Shown here: one piece after another, positions 1 to 13,299 of the stretch
How positions within the stretch are numbered: position 1 is the stretch's first letter
How the letters are laid out: every line of letters begins with the position of its first letter
Program-made: the position numbers and the translations under genes
Notes under the pieces: model-generated
The model's input: the letters and a program-made list of their open reading frames with translations, nothing else
The model's database searches: none
Told to the model about the DNA's origin: nothing
From: Strigops habroptila
Lineage: Eukaryota; Chordata; Aves; Psittaciformes; Psittacidae
DNA: 64,000 nucleotides
Direction of reading: 5' to 3'
Assembly (NCBI RefSeq): GCF_004027225.2
Contig: NC_044277.2
Span: 96,345,552 to 96,409,551 of the forward strand

Positions 1-2254
1 AGCTGCATTTGCAGCACGTATTCCCCCTTCACTCCATCCTTATCTACCCCCATCACATGACCCAAAATACAGTCTCACTCAGTGGTTTGAGAAACTTGAG
101 AGAGATAAGACAAACTTTTTCTCTGATTCAAAGATACATTTCCTTTGCATTATTTCCAAGGAAATATGTCAGGAGCAGTATGACAACATTAGAACAGCCA
201 CATGAATTCGATAACTCATCAGTGTAGTTCACTATTTTAATCAGACTGTAGCATGTAAGTAAGATTTAATATGTATACCAAAGCTTGAGTTATCTAGCTA
301 TGACAACATTGATCACTGTCTGGTGACTAAATCAGATAGACTATGCTGTTAGGCAGATCATAATTAACAGTAAGATCACTGACTCAAAGTGAAATAGTAA
401 ATAATATATTTTCCAACTTGCCAATATTCATTTTAACAGCTCTACTATTACGTTTAATTATTGAATTTATTCTTTGTCTCTGCAATTTATTGCCCTCAAG
501 AGCAGATCTCCACTGCCTGTATACAACATGGATGTTCAAGAGATTATGTCTAGGATAACTAACTGAATCATTCGTTAGATTTTATTGAGGATTTAAAATT
601 TTATGACTAAAGGGAAAAAAATTAAGTTTTTTTTTTTTTAATGCAAAGAATACATTATTTTTTACACATGCATGGCCAAAAATAACTTAATTTCCTCCAG
701 AGTACATAGAACAGCAGAAGTCTTATTTTTGGTGAACATAACATTTTTAGTTCACTCAAATGTTATTTGATTCAAGAGCTGAAAAAAAAGATAAAAAGAT
801 AAAAGTAGTAAACAGCAGTTATTCTGAAGTCTTAATGCTTGATATACCAGTTGAAAGTCTTTCCCAGATAAGTCTCAACTGCATGCTCTCCCAAACTTGA
901 ATATTAGTGCTGATTTGCATCTCTATCCAGTATTTATAAATCCATTTAAAGTATGTTGACATATTGGCTTTCTGCTTTTGAAAAGTTGGTTGACATAAAA
1001 TGTTATACTTTTGGCTTAAATTTCAAAGGTTACTTTCTCAAGGCTGTTATTGTTGTGACGAGAAGAAAAAGTAATGTTCTTAGAACTTATTGCATTTTGT
1101 TAATGCCCATTTGAACTGAATATTCAGAAAGTCAAAAAAAGAAACCCACATTACAAAAAGAACAAACCACAAGGTTGTTGGCATTTTTTGGCTTTGATTG
1201 TAGTCTTTTCTTCTTATCTTCACTGTCTGAAACTTCATTTGTATTGTAAGACGCTGTTTTCACTGATTTCACTGGTGGTAAGCACAGATGTGTATTAGTA
1301 ACAGCACAACTATGTTGCATGAAATTTTCATTATGTTTGAGCTAAAGCATGCACTTTGATGTGTCAGGACTTCAACAGGAGTCTTCAGGTGGTGGAGATT
1401 ATAGCCTTATGCAAGCTAAAGGCCAAGCTTTCCAAGTTCTGAGCAGTGAGTTTTCCAGACCCTTTCAATTCTCTGCTCTCGCCTACTTGTTCTTCTACCA
1501 TCAGATGGAATGACTTTCCTCCCCCACCATGACATATATAATTGAATATGACTTCATCTTTGTTCTGACTTTCTATAGCATCTTCTTGCCAAAAGCACTG
1601 GAAAAGATGTGCCATCTAAAGCACCGAGCTCCAGCTTCTGGAGGACTTTTTCAAACCTTAGGCTTTTTGAAAAATACATGTAGCGCTGCAGTCCCATTCC
1701 CTGAGAACATACCACAGCTTAGTCTTGTTCTGTGGCATATGCTGTACAAATTACTGCCAGATCTGTGAAGAGTAATGAGCTTGTGTAAGAAAGACCAACG
1801 GGCATCAAAGTCTCCAGTGTCTTCTGAACATGTTGTCATTCTTGTCAACAAAAATGCCACAGTAATCTTCCAAACCTCTACTTCTCTCTCCCCCTTTCCC
1901 TTCCTGCATTTGCAGAGCTATCAAGAAAATGTAAAATGAACAGAATCTAGATATTAGCTTTTCCTTGTCAGTCTTTCTTTGAAAAGAGTATTAAGCTTAT
2001 ACTTTTTTGTTTGTTTTACAAACTGGCGTAGTCATTTAATAGTAATACTCATGTACACTTTTCTGAGCATGCGCCAATTAGCATGGCTGATCTGAAATCA
2101 ACAGATACAATCTATTCTTCTGGCCAAAGTATTTGAGAAACAAGCGTGTTCTATAGCTGAATAGATTACCCTCCTTGTACATGTGTATGCAGGCATGCAT
2201 ACAGCATGTGACTGTGAAGGAAGGATATAGCCTCAATTAAGCTCACATTTTTAG
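1..2254. other. AT-rich non-coding DNA
   Basis: No repeat family or convincing gene recognised. Short ORFs (9-227, 1132-1320, 1385-1860) have no supporting features. Confidence 0.5.
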
Positions 2255-2506
2255 CTTGGCTTTTGTGTGAGAAACCTAGAAGCTGATGCATCTGAATATA
2301 GTCTTGCTAAAGCAGTTTATAGGAAATTGCACTGTGAAATCACAAATCTTCCACTGGAAAAGCGTATCTTAAGAAAAGACTACGTACCAGAAAATGTGGT
2401 TAACAAGAGAGAAGCAAGTGGCAAAATCCAAAGCTATCTCAGTCAGTCTTTCTTCAGAGTTAAAGGTTTAGTAGATAAACTTGGGTTGCTTAGAAAAAAA
2501 GAGTAG
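2255..2506 (+). CDS. Possible terminal coding exon, unknown protein
   Basis: I do not recognise this protein. An open frame begins right after an acceptor-like ctcacatttttag at 2254, encodes 83 residues and ends in TAG at 2504-2506. The peptide starts LGFCVRNLEADASEYSLAKA, is rich in Lys, Glu and Leu and ends FFRVKGLVDKLGLLRKKE. The composition (charged, amphipathic, few low-complexity runs) looks more protein-like than most ORFs of this size in the window. There is no ATG near its start, in keeping with an internal acceptor. A CR1 fragment begins 60 bp downstream and would lie in the 3' UTR. The pyrimidine tract is weak, and no other exon on this strand was linked to it. It could also be a fragment of a retrocopy. 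Confidence 0.3.
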   Translation, partial: LGFCVRNLEADASEYSLAKAVYRKLHCEITNLPLEKRILRKDYVPENVVNKREASGKIQSYLSQSFFRVKGLVDKLGLLRKKE

Positions 2507-2568
2507 CTTCACTGTTTTTTCACTGGCATCCACCAAGTCATGAAAGTCCTGCCAACAAAAAACTCAAC

Positions 2569-3055
2569 ATAGAATCGTAGAATGGTTTGTGTTGGAAAGG
2601 ACCTTAAGATCATCTAGTTCCAACTCTCCTGCCATGGGCAGAGACGCCTCACACTAGACCATGTCACCCAAGGCCCTGTCCAACCAGGCCTTGAACACTG
2701 CCAGGGATGGAGCATTTACCACTTCTTTGGCAACCTGTTCCAGCGCCTCACCGCTCTCACAGTAAAGAACTTCTTCCTTATATCCAACCTGAACTTCCGC
2801 TGTTCAAATTTAAACCCATTCCCCCTTGTCGTATTGCTACAGTCCCTGATGAAGAGTCCCTCTCCAGCATCCTTGTAGGCCCCCTTCAGATACTGGAAGG
2901 CTGCTATGAGGTCTCCATGCCGCCTTCTCTTCTCCAGGCTGAAGTCAATTTTCTCAGCCTATCTTCATACGGGAGGTGCTCCAGCCCCCTGATCATCCTC
3001 GTGGCCCTCCTCTGGACTTGCTCCAACAGCTCCACATCCTCCCTATGTTGAGGAC
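2569..3055 (-). repeat. CR1 LINE 3' fragment
   Basis: Begins with the reverse complement of the CR1 3' end (catagaatcgtagaatgg) and continues through the conserved blocks ccaactctcctgccatggg, ggccctgtccaaccaggcc and the ORF2 C-terminal region (cttctcttctccaggctgaa). Sense strand is minus and the copy is 5' truncated. Confidence 0.92.
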
Positions 3056-4509
3056 ATTTTTAGGTTCAACCCCTAAAAGCCAGACATTAGGACTTCTGGT
3101 GGCACTCACTGAGCTTTGATCTTTTTACGTGCTACTCTATACACAAAATGCAGCAATAACAAAGCACATTCAAGTAACAGTGGAACCATACTGAAATAGG
3201 TTAAACTTGAAACAGTTCTGAAAATTGAGGAGGAAAGTTTGGTTTTAAATTGGTTTCTTGGTTCTCAAAACTCTGCAGTTAGGAAAAAGAAATAGTGTAA
3301 CTAGTTTTCAGATGGGGTGAATTATGGTAGTTCTGCTGCTTTCAGTACAGTTGTGACAATTTTATATAATATAGCAGCTACCCCCATTACCCAAATGGAG
3401 ATTCCGCAAATGTAGAAACATGTTTGATGTTAAAACAAAACTTGTAGTCATCAGTTATTTCATCAGCCTCTTGTTTAATCATCACCATCTTGTCTAAATG
3501 CTAAATATGTTCCACAGAAACATAAATTACAATTTTACATGATCATTGCAGCTGAAAATAGAAGGTTTAACCAGAACATTGAAATTTACAATACAGAGAT
3601 TGAAAGTATTCATTTCCTCACACCATCCATAACAACATTTCCATAAAGATTAACTTTCTTGTGAGCCAGGTCAGTTCCCAGGTCTATCTGGAAGCTGCAT
3701 TGCTTGCTTTGGAATAGCACCAAGGAACTAGCTGATACAGCCTGTAGAGTCCTATGTGTATGGAGTTATATTATTTTAAACTAAGGAAAATAATCATAAA
3801 ATTATCTTGGCTTTAGAATGCAACTCAGAACTTCAGACTCAACGGGGCAAGACATTTGTTTTGGATCTGATAGGATGTCTCTTTCTGCAACTGAAATTTT
3901 GTAGTTCTGTTACATGACCGCAATAGCCAAAGTCATAATGTTATTAATGTACTTGGATAAACTGTCATATCTGGTATGCGAACATCTGCAGTGACCTGAA
4001 GTAACCTCGCAAATTCTGATGATCAAGAAAATAAAGACAGGCTTTTTAAAAAACAGTGGGTAGATATTTAGAATTGTGTCCCAGCAGAGGGATCTGTGAC
4101 AGTCTGAAAGGGAACCAACAGAAAGATCCACATTCTGACTCAGAAGAAAAAGTGTGTTCAAAAGAAATACCAGCAATACCGCCACTATCTTTAAACTCCC
4201 CTCTTGCTTTGTAACTTTTGGTATTAATATTAACTGCTATTAATCACTAGAAATAATAGCTACTTAGTAATACAGTTCATGGCATCAGGCTGTTAATAAT
4301 ACATAATCTACTTATGAAGCAGTGTTGTATTTGGATTGCAACATAATATATATAGTTTAAAAAGGGTAGGTGTTTTCATCATTGTCCTTGCTTTTGTCTT
4401 TTCCTTGCCTTCATAAACACTCTTTGAGAAAGTGGTACCCTGGCCCATTGGTTTGGTCATAGTGGTAAAACCTTCATATTGTGGGAAAGACTTGTAAGCA
4501 GAGGAAAAT
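3056..4509. other. AT-rich non-coding DNA
   Basis: Nothing recognised between the CR1 copy at 2569 and the hairpin at 4510. Confidence 0.5.
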
Positions 4510-4540
4510 GAGTTATAAATAACAGATTTATTTATAACTC
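4510..4540. repeat. Perfect hairpin, 13-bp arms, 5-nt loop
   Basis: GAGTTATAAATAA, loop cagat, then TTATTTATAACTC. Confidence 0.9.
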
Positions 4541-4737
4541 TGTTATAAATAGACAGATCTTCTATGTATACACATTTTTACATATACGTACACATGCGCG
4601 TTTTCCACAGGAGATGTGGCTGGACGAAAGAGAGCTTGGGTCCTTTGAGGCCTTCTATTTCTGTAGCTATTGGAGGTACTTTCACAAAGGAGTTTCAAGA
4701 ACCTGACACACAGGACCTTATTATTCTAATCTTATTA

Positions 4738-5083
4738 ATGTATATAAATATTGGAAGGGAAGGTGCAAAAAGGGTGGAGCCAGGCTCTTTTCAGTGGTCC
4801 CTAGTGACTGGAAAAAAGGGAATGGGCACAAACTGAAACACACGAAACCCTCTGAACATGAAGAAACATTTGTTCACTGTGAGGGTGGCTGAGCACTGGC
4901 ACAGGTAACTTGGGGAGTTTGTTGTGTCTCCAATCCCTAGAGATACTCAAAAGCTGTCTGGACATGATTCTGGGCAACAGCTGTAGGTGGCCCTGGGTGA
5001 GCAGGGAAGATAGATGAGATGATCTCCAGAGGTCCCTTCCAGTCTAGACCATCCTGTGCTGCTGTGATGCTGTGGTTCTGTGA
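4738..5083 (+). repeat. CR1 LINE 3' fragment, diverged
   Basis: CR1 sense blocks: ttttcagtggtccctagtgac, a GGCACAAACTGAAACACA-like stretch, gtgagggtggctgagcactgg, then gatgatctccagaggtccct and a degenerate 3' end near 5080 (gtggttctgtgac). Confidence 0.8.
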
Positions 5084-8000
5084 CTAAGAGAGAGGATTAC
5101 AACAGATTACCTTTACAATTCCTTCACCCTTTATCTCCATCCAGAACTGATTGTAACAGTACAATTGTAGAACAGTTGTGCAAGTGTCTTGAAAAACAAA
5201 GGGACCAGAAAGTGTCCAAGCACAACATATTGCAGGAGAGGAAGTTAAATTCTTGAGAGACAAAAAGGGTGGAAAGAGGTCCAGATACATTAAAAATAAT
5301 CTGCATCTATTTAAAAGTATTGATGATTTGATTCTAAAGTATTTATTTTTCCCATTTTTTCGTATCTTTTAATTTAAAAATATCTTTTTCATAGTGAGAG
5401 AACCACTGATGGACTTCGCACTTGGAAGTCCCATTTTATTTTCAACAAAATATACCACTAAAGAGAAACAGTCTAAAAACCAAGGACTAAATAACTCTTG
5501 CTGTGCAAACTACCAGAGTGCTCAGGTAGTTAGCCATGATAGCAGGGTGATGCACCAAAAATCTACAAGCCTGTATGCTGCTGAGGTATATGTGTGTATA
5601 CACACACATATGCACACTTGATTTTTTTAAATTTAACTTATCCAGCTGTGAATTTCTAATGATGAAAATTTTCTTTCTGAGACTACATGATCCAAAATGT
5701 ACAAGTATGAAAAATTCATTCAAATTATGCAACCACTCTGGAATCCCCATAAACATTAAAACAGTGTGTGGTAACAGATTTTTTTTTTCTTTTTCTGAAC
5801 AAGAGCTGCTCAGTCTAGTTTTAAAGCAGTTGGTGAAGTGCTTGCTAACAGCAGGACCTTATATGCTGCTTGATCCAACTTTGCCTATGTGGCAGCTACA
5901 GATATTTCAGACTGAAAACTGGGTATTTATTGGTCATTTATTTCCATTAAGACAAGTCTGAAATAAGCACTTGTATTTGTACTTAGTCCAGTAGTGGCAG
6001 AGAATGAAAATACAAGCCTAATTCTCCACCATGCTTGCTGTACCCAAATGCAACAAGCACCAAGGAGATGAGAAGTAAGCACTTGAAGTAGGAACAGTTG
6101 TGGTTTACTCTTTTGAAGAAAAACAAACAGTGGACAGAAGGCAAAGGAATAATATGCTGAAAAAAAAACTGAAGGAAAAAAGCGCATGCCCTCCACAGTC
6201 ACCTGGAACAATAACATACTTCCTTTGGAAATGAAAATTTATTTTACTAATGGGTCATTAACTACTAACAAACAGGACTGTAACATTTACTACCATAGCC
6301 ACTAATGAAATTAATTAACTGTGCCACTTTTGAGTGAAAAAAAGACTTCATATAGTCCAGAGAAAGTTAGTTCAACAGGGGCTGCAAATGCTTTGTGAAC
6401 CCTAATTATTTTCATGCATCCATTTTGTGTTTGTTTTAAAAGTTTTCGTAATTCATGAAAGCAACACAACAAAATTGTTATGATACACAAGCAATTCTGT
6501 TAAGAGCATTGATACACATTATCTCATTGTAAAATAAAACACACAGCCATGCCAAATGTCTATGGATTATAATTCTGGCATAGTTTAACAATACAATATA
6601 TTTAGATTACAAGCTTCTGGAATTTTATAAAAATGTCATCACCACCTAACATTAAAGCAGCATTTTCTAGTTTAGCTTTGTACAGACTGCCTTTACAGTC
6701 TCCTAGGAATTGTTTGTCTCCTCACTGGTACTATAAAGCCAACATGGTAGAATTGAGCCTTGAGCATTAATTTGAAATTTATGTGCTCCTGGACTGCCCA
6801 GTTCTGGATCAGATGCAGGCATACAGAGAAATGTCATCTAAATCAGTGAAACATCCTGCCTAACTGATATCAAATAAATATTATTGCATGACTGGATAAT
6901 ACATAGATGAGCTATTAATGATTGCGGAACCACTTTGTTTTTTTATTGTTGTTGTTCATAATTACTGAAGCAGAATACATTTCTATAGCTTATTACTGAA
7001 ACTTACGTTTTTAATTTTCAAAAATCTTTGGTGTTATTTAGCACATCTTAAAATATGATCCCAGAACTTTATTTGATGATTTCTCAGCCATGTTTTAACT
7101 GAATGCTGCCATAAATCGGACAGCTCTTGGAAAACACCTCAGAAGTTACTGATTACACTATTATTCTCTTTTCTGGTAACACAGAAAAGGGTTCTTGCAT
7201 CCATCTAATGGTTATTCAATGATGCAACTGAATAGACTGGACAATTAACAATTTTTAAGCCAGTTTGGTGACCTTCCTTTAATCCACACAGATGTAAAAT
7301 CATCTACAGATGTCCCTCTCCTATGTTACAGTTTGATGCAGAGGAGCTTACTTACTCTGAATTCTATACATAAATTCTCCAGACTGACTCTTCTTTTATT
7401 CATTAGAGTGTATCAGTGAAGACTTCTTAGTCTGTAAACACCTTAGCCACTTTTTTCTATGATGGAAATTAAATACATTGCTAAAAAGATATTTTCTGAA
7501 CACCCTGAATGAGTGTAATATAATTTTTGTGAGAAATAAAGAGCAATTGCCTCTTTCATTAATCACTCTGTATGACTCATGTAATTATTCACTTCTGTAT
7601 GAATACATCTTTGTCACTTTTTGTGGTGGATGTAGAAATATTCCAATATCTGTAACTCTGACTTTTAAAACACGTATCAGTGTTTTCTACGTAGTGACAG
7701 TAAGAAAAAAGTAGCGTCAGATATGTGTATTTCTTTATTTTAATCTCCAAACCATATTTTGATATTCCTTCGCAACCTGTTTGTTCAATACCATAATTAT
7801 CTTTAATTCACACAAGCCTGCTTCTACATGGAATTATAAATCCTTCAGGCCAAACAGAGGATTGGGTCCTGACTGCTGAAATTATTCTACTTGGCTGACA
7901 GACTTTCAGTCTTTTCTTTGAATTTCTTGTGTGTTGAAAACTGTGAAATCTAATCAAGTTCACAGAAGATTTATACATTACATATATTACTGTATCACTT

Positions 8001-9439
8001 ATATATTGATGTACTAGGAATATTTCCAGAGTTCACTCTCTTCAGTGAAATAAACATCATGCAATACAGAAAAAGAAACAATGTGTTACAGAACACACTT
8101 AGTTTCATCTTTTGGAAATTAAGAACTAGGGAAAGGTAAATTGAAACTACATTGAAATTCTTGTCACATTTTCCCACTTAATTTCCAAGAGGATCCCAAG
8201 CTGATAGAGGAAGCAAATTCATTGTATGCCTAAACATAATTTTTCTCCACTTTTTTCTTCATGTCTTTGTAATTTTGTCATACGTATTTATGACAGTCAT
8301 GCCCCTGACAAGCAGTTTCTAAATTCACTTCTAAGTCTCCATTTTAAAGGTGAAAATTAACGGGAATTTATTGCTTAGCTTCTGAATCAAATTCATTTAT
8401 GACAGAATGTGTTTTAACTCTCAAAATGAAGCCCAGCAAAGTATCATCTGCTAAACGTATTATCTAAATGCTAAATGCCTCAGCTAAAGCATTTAGATAT
8501 GCTAAATCGTATCTAAAACACGATTGCAAAATAAAAGGATTATTTTTTTCAAAGCACATGCTGCTTGACTGATTTCTTTATACAGGCTGCTCTAATGGCT
8601 ACCTTTCTTTTTCTGCAGTTTCCTACATTTCATAGGAATTTCTTTCATTCCATACATTGATCAATGGAGTTACTGTTTAAATTACAGCAGTCTGGTTTCA
8701 CAGTTTGTAAAAGATGTTTTTCTAGGTGCAGATCTTTAAAAATTCAGCCTCTGTTATGTTTTAGCAATTTTTTTGTGCAGCTCCATTTAATTTGTCCCCA
8801 GCATGCTAAGGGTTATGAGAGGCCATGAGATGTGAAACTATTTATTTTAGAATCGCATTTAATAACTCTCATATTTTCAAGCACAGATTTTGCAAAACAT
8901 ATTTAGAACCAAGAATAGTCAGAAATCTATGCTTATTTAATATACTCTCCAGACATGCATTTCACAACAGATGATTGTTTTTTAATGCCAGCTAAATGAG
9001 TACATAATGTAGGAATATCTGATTAAAGCATAATTTTAAAAGAAGCTCCTTACAATAGTTACTTCAGTTATGTATCTAAAACATAAGTTTATTTTTCATT
9101 CCTTTCTCTTCAATGCTTACAGCAGAACTGCTAAAGATAATAAAACTAGATAGAGCTCTTGCTTCTTCCTTGGCCACACTGTAGAAACCCTTCTATCTAC
9201 AGATGTCAGTGACTGGGATCTAGTGTTATATGAAAGCAGAACTGAGCAATAGTACACAGAAGAGAATAACATTGCCAGTGCTGCTTGTAGGATCATCTTC
9301 CCAAAAAGCATTATGTTTTCTTGCAATTACAAGGCTATAGGCAATGCCATGTGTATCAATCAATCAGTTAGAAGTAATTAAAGATTTATCTCCAAGAAGG
9401 TACAGCACATCTAGGAAGTTCAAGGCAAAGCCAAAGCTG
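5084..9439. other. AT-rich non-coding DNA
   Basis: Contains a TG/CA near-palindrome at 5587-5611 (gtgtgtatacacac core) and the inverted repeat at 8461. The 128-codon ORF at 5575-5961 crosses that simple repeat and looks accidental. Confidence 0.5.
8461..8499. repeat. Perfect inverted repeat, 12-bp arms, 15-nt loop
   Basis: TATCTAAATGCT at 8461-8472 and AGCATTTAGATA at 8488-8499. Confidence 0.85.
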
Positions 9440-9520
9440 ATCTGACCTAGTAATGGTCACAACCCGTTTGAGCGGAAAGTTGGAATAGATGATCTTCAGC
9501 GCTTCTTTTCTTCCACCCTC
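9440..9520 (+). repeat. Short CR1 3' remnant
   Basis: ttggaatagatgatcttcag resembles the CR1 GTTGGACTAGATGATCTCCAG block. Only about 80 bp are recognisable. Confidence 0.45.
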
Positions 9521-10114
9521 CATTGCCATCATTTTGCTTTACAGGTGGAAAATAATCTTCTGTAGCGGTCACTACTCACTGTTATGTTACGTTGAATATT
9601 ACTGTCATTTTAAAGATGCTGAGGAAGTAACAAGTCTGCTCTAAGAAATTCAAGGCCACATTGCACAAACTTTTAGGCATGCACTTGAAGTCAAGAACCT
9701 GTACCACTGATTTCTTAAGCAAGAAACATGCCCTAAGAAAAATATCGGATGAGTAGAGGAGTGAAATAATGGTAGACAATATTCCTTTAGAGAAGACACG
9801 TTACAAAAAGGTCTATAGAAAACTACATGATAGTGAGAGAGAGGTTTAAGCAGCAAATGCTAAGAAAACAGCGTGTGTAGGAATTGCAGTAAAAAAGAAA
9901 CATGGAAGATTTTTCAGGCTCCTGGACTGCTATGAAAATCCCTGCCATTAGTTTTATGATAAATATCAATAATACAAACACCTAACTATTCATTGTTTAC
10001 TCAGCCTCATGATCAGCAGAGCCATGAGGAAAGATGAGAAGTCAAAGAGTTACAGTAACATACTTCTGTGTTCTGTTCCAAAATTGGTTTTCCAAAAACA
10101 TTTTACAGAAATTC

Positions 10115-10290
10115 AAAACAAAACAAAATGAGAAAGAGAGTGGAAAGAGAAAGGGAGAATTAAGAGAAAAGGGAGAAGGGAGAAGGAAGAACAGAAAGGG
10201 GGAAAAAGGAAAGGGAAAAAGTAAAAGGAAGACGGAAAAGAGAAAAAGGAAAACTCAAAAGGTGAAAGGGAAATGAAAAAGGGTACATTC
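10115..10290 (+). repeat. Polypurine (GA-rich) tract
   Basis: About 170 bp of nearly pure A and G on the plus strand (gagaaagagagtggaaagag, gaagggagaaggaagaac). ORFs across it on both strands are low-complexity artefacts. Confidence 0.9.
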
Positions 10291-10577
10291 TTTGACCCAT
10301 CTTTAGATAAATACATAAAGCAGAAAAGGGGCATTTGTTTCCATACAAATATTGGGTCTAGTGCTACAGCCAGCTAAATTAGTGTTAGCAGGCTATCAGC
10401 TTTCTAACTTGTTCTAACAAGCTTTAAAAACAGCAGCCACGCATGGTCCAAGTCTTATAGTATTACCCATACTCACTCTCCTGGTCTTTAACTGTCCTTG
10501 TTCATGATCACAGGCAAATCAGTGAGAACCAGGTCACAAACGAATTAAGTATGTAAGGTCCAACTTTAGTTCCCTAT

Positions 10578-10900
10578 TTAAAATCACAGAATAAAGTAGT
10601 TCAGAAGGGCCTTCTAAAGGTCATCTAGTCCAATCTGCTGCTCAATACAGGGCTAACCTGAAGAATTAGGTAGCTTAAAGCCCTGTTTAGTCAAGTTTCA
10701 AGTTTCAAGTCAAGTTTCCAATCTGCAAGGACGGAGATCCCACAAGGTCTCTCAGCAACCTCTTCCAGAACCTGGTGAAGAAATTTTTTCCACTTGTCCA
10801 ATCAAAATTTCCTTCATTACACTTTTTGACTGTTATTTGTCCTTTTGCTTGGTTTTGTCCTCTGAGAAGAGGACTTTACTAGTAAAGTTTTGTTCTGCCT
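10578..10900 (-). repeat. CR1 LINE 3' fragment, old
   Basis: aatcacagaataaagtagttc, gtcatctagtccaatctgct and aacctcttccagaacctggtg are diverged CR1 3' blocks in antisense. A small internal tandem of caagtttcaagtttc lies at 10693-10719. Confidence 0.75.
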
Positions 10901-12644
10901 ACTAACTTCTGAACACTCTTTCTGCAATGTGTATGGAAACAACATATCTTGAAATAGGATACTTAGGATACAGTATCCATAGAGCTGCTAAGTATTAATT
11001 TAACATTTATAATGTATATCCTCAGTGATGTCTGCATTAAGTCGTAGTTGGAGCAGCAGTTTTTCCCCACTGGTTATTTCTTTTTTTTTTTTTTTTTTTG
11101 TTTTTTTTTTTTGTTTTCACAGATAAAAGCAACTTTGATCAACATTGAAAAAATTAGTTCTTGAAGGATAATATTTCAAGAGAGATGATGAAAATCTCCT
11201 TGTTGGACAATTCAAAGCTGGTGTGGGTAAAGCAGGCCCAGAGTTGCCACAATTTTGTTCTGTCTTTTGAGATTTGATAAGAGCAAATGTAAAAAGGAGC
11301 TACAATACTTCAGGTCACCAGTGATTTGGTTTTTTTTTCCACTGAGAATGCATCCTTTAAATTCTAAGCATGTTCAGTTTTACACTGAACATCACTCCCA
11401 CCTTACCTCCATTCGTTGTATCTCTGGACCAGGAAATTGCCATGCGGTACTTATTTGTCAGATTTGCATTTCATGACAGATAAATGTTTCACTATAAGTG
11501 CATCAGAAAAAAACCCACAGCAAGAAATATACATGTAGAATCAAGGCCTTGATTTTAGTGTAAGTCTACCTTAGCAGTATTTTGAGTTTAGTCAAGTATT
11601 GTTTGTTAAAAACAAATGCAGTTATACACTAATATACCATATATTATAGAACTCTAATTAAATATTCAAAACTCAGATAAGTGTTTTTACATTAATACCA
11701 TTTCACTATAACAACTGATGATTTATTTTGATGAAAGCCAGATTTTTTTCAGCTGAGAAAACTTGCGTGTGACATATAGCATTCATGTAATTGCATCAGA
11801 AAGAAAACTAAAGAAAGAAAAAAAAATCAAACCATGCCTGTTAAACCACATTCACAGCTACTCTGAGAAGGATGAAATATTTGCTTGTTTTTTACAGTGA
11901 ATAGCAAGAAAGGATTAGATTCATACATACACACACTCACATGCACCGCAAAATGGCAGTACTACTGTGGAGCATTCACTGCAGATGAGTGGTTCCTTCT
12001 ATGAAGTCAAGGGCTATGTTGGTTTGGCAAAGTGTTGAAACAGATGGAACTGGAACAGCTTGTGAAAAGCTGAAGACTAAGAAAAGCTAACACTTTGGCC
12101 CTCTGAGAATAAAAAAGCATCATATTCACAGAAGTGATGCAGTGTAACTAGTCAGTATGTAGTTCAACAAAGTTGGATGGCAGAAATAAGGGTCTATACT
12201 GTGGAGAGACACTGCATCCCCTCACTGTGATGCAGTGGCATCACTCAATGGACTGGCAAGGAGGATTATTGAGCCTGATCAATGGATACTTTGATGTCAG
12301 GATTTCCAAATATGAGAGAAATCCTAGAAAAGCCTTAGATTTTGCATGATTTTCCCTCATTTTTTTGACCACCATATACATATCATGCCTAACAATTAAA
12401 CAAGCTAGCAATACATTTATTTTCATTGTCCACAACAGCCCTTGGCCTCTTGAAGATATACCTTAGAATGAAACATAACAGTACTGAGCCAGAAGTAACT
12501 CTTCTTTAGATAAATAACTTGATAATCAACCAGATAATGAAGACATTAAAACCAGAATGCCTTAGACCACTCAGCCATTCTAACCCTTCTTCAAGCATTG
12601 ATACAATATTCTTCTATTGATGTTAGATGTGTAACTCTGAATGG
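10901..12644. other. Non-coding DNA
   Basis: Only the poly(T) tract at 11071 stands out. Confidence 0.5.
11071..11116 (+). repeat. Poly(T) tract
   Basis: Long T runs broken by single G and C bases. Confidence 0.9.
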
Positions 12645-13290
12645 GGAGGCAGCTGCATGGGTAAATAACTGATTGGAAGACTGGGCTTAGGGCAGTAGTT
12701 GATGAGTCATTCTCCACCTTGAGGTAACAAGTGGACCACAGGCGTCTGCTCTGAGATCTGTCCTGTTTAACATCTTCACCAGTGACTTGTGGAGGCAATG
12801 CAATGGATTAATGAAATTTGCAGGTGACATCAAGTGGGAGGATATGGGAGGGGTGGGCTGGGAGACGCAATTAATGTGCTTAAGGACAGGTCTGCCATCT
12901 AGAGGGACCTAAAAAGGCTGAAAGAATGGGACAACAGGGATCTTTGTAAAATTCAACACGGGCAACAGTAAAATCCTGCACCAGCCAGCAAAGAACTCTG
13001 CAAGAATACAGGCTGATCAACAGCTCCAGAGAAAAAGACATGCGAGGTCTGGTAAACAGCACACTCAACATGAGCCAGCAGCATGCCCAATCAGCAAAGG
13101 CTGCCAACAGCATTGTTGGCTGTAATGACAGGAACATAGACAGTGTCAGGAGGGAAAAGATTTTTCCCCTTTACTTGACACTCATTAGACCACATGTAGA
13201 ATACTGAATCTGGTTTTGGGACCACAGGAAAAGAAAGACATTGATAAACTGGAGCAAATTCTGCAGACTGCTGCTGTAAGGCAGACACTC
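12645..13290 (+). repeat. CR1 ORF2 fragment, sense
   Basis: Diverged reverse-transcriptase C-terminal region: ctgtcctgtttaacatcttca, atgaaatttgcaggtgacat, aatcctgcaccagcc, acatgtagaatactgaatctg. It lacks the CR1 3' end and stops where an antisense CR1 begins. Confidence 0.75.
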
Positions 13291-13299
13291 CAATCCTTG

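Noticed and set aside
5575..5961. 128-codon ORF
   Set aside because: Crosses a TG/CA repeat and AT-rich DNA. Composition is not protein-like.
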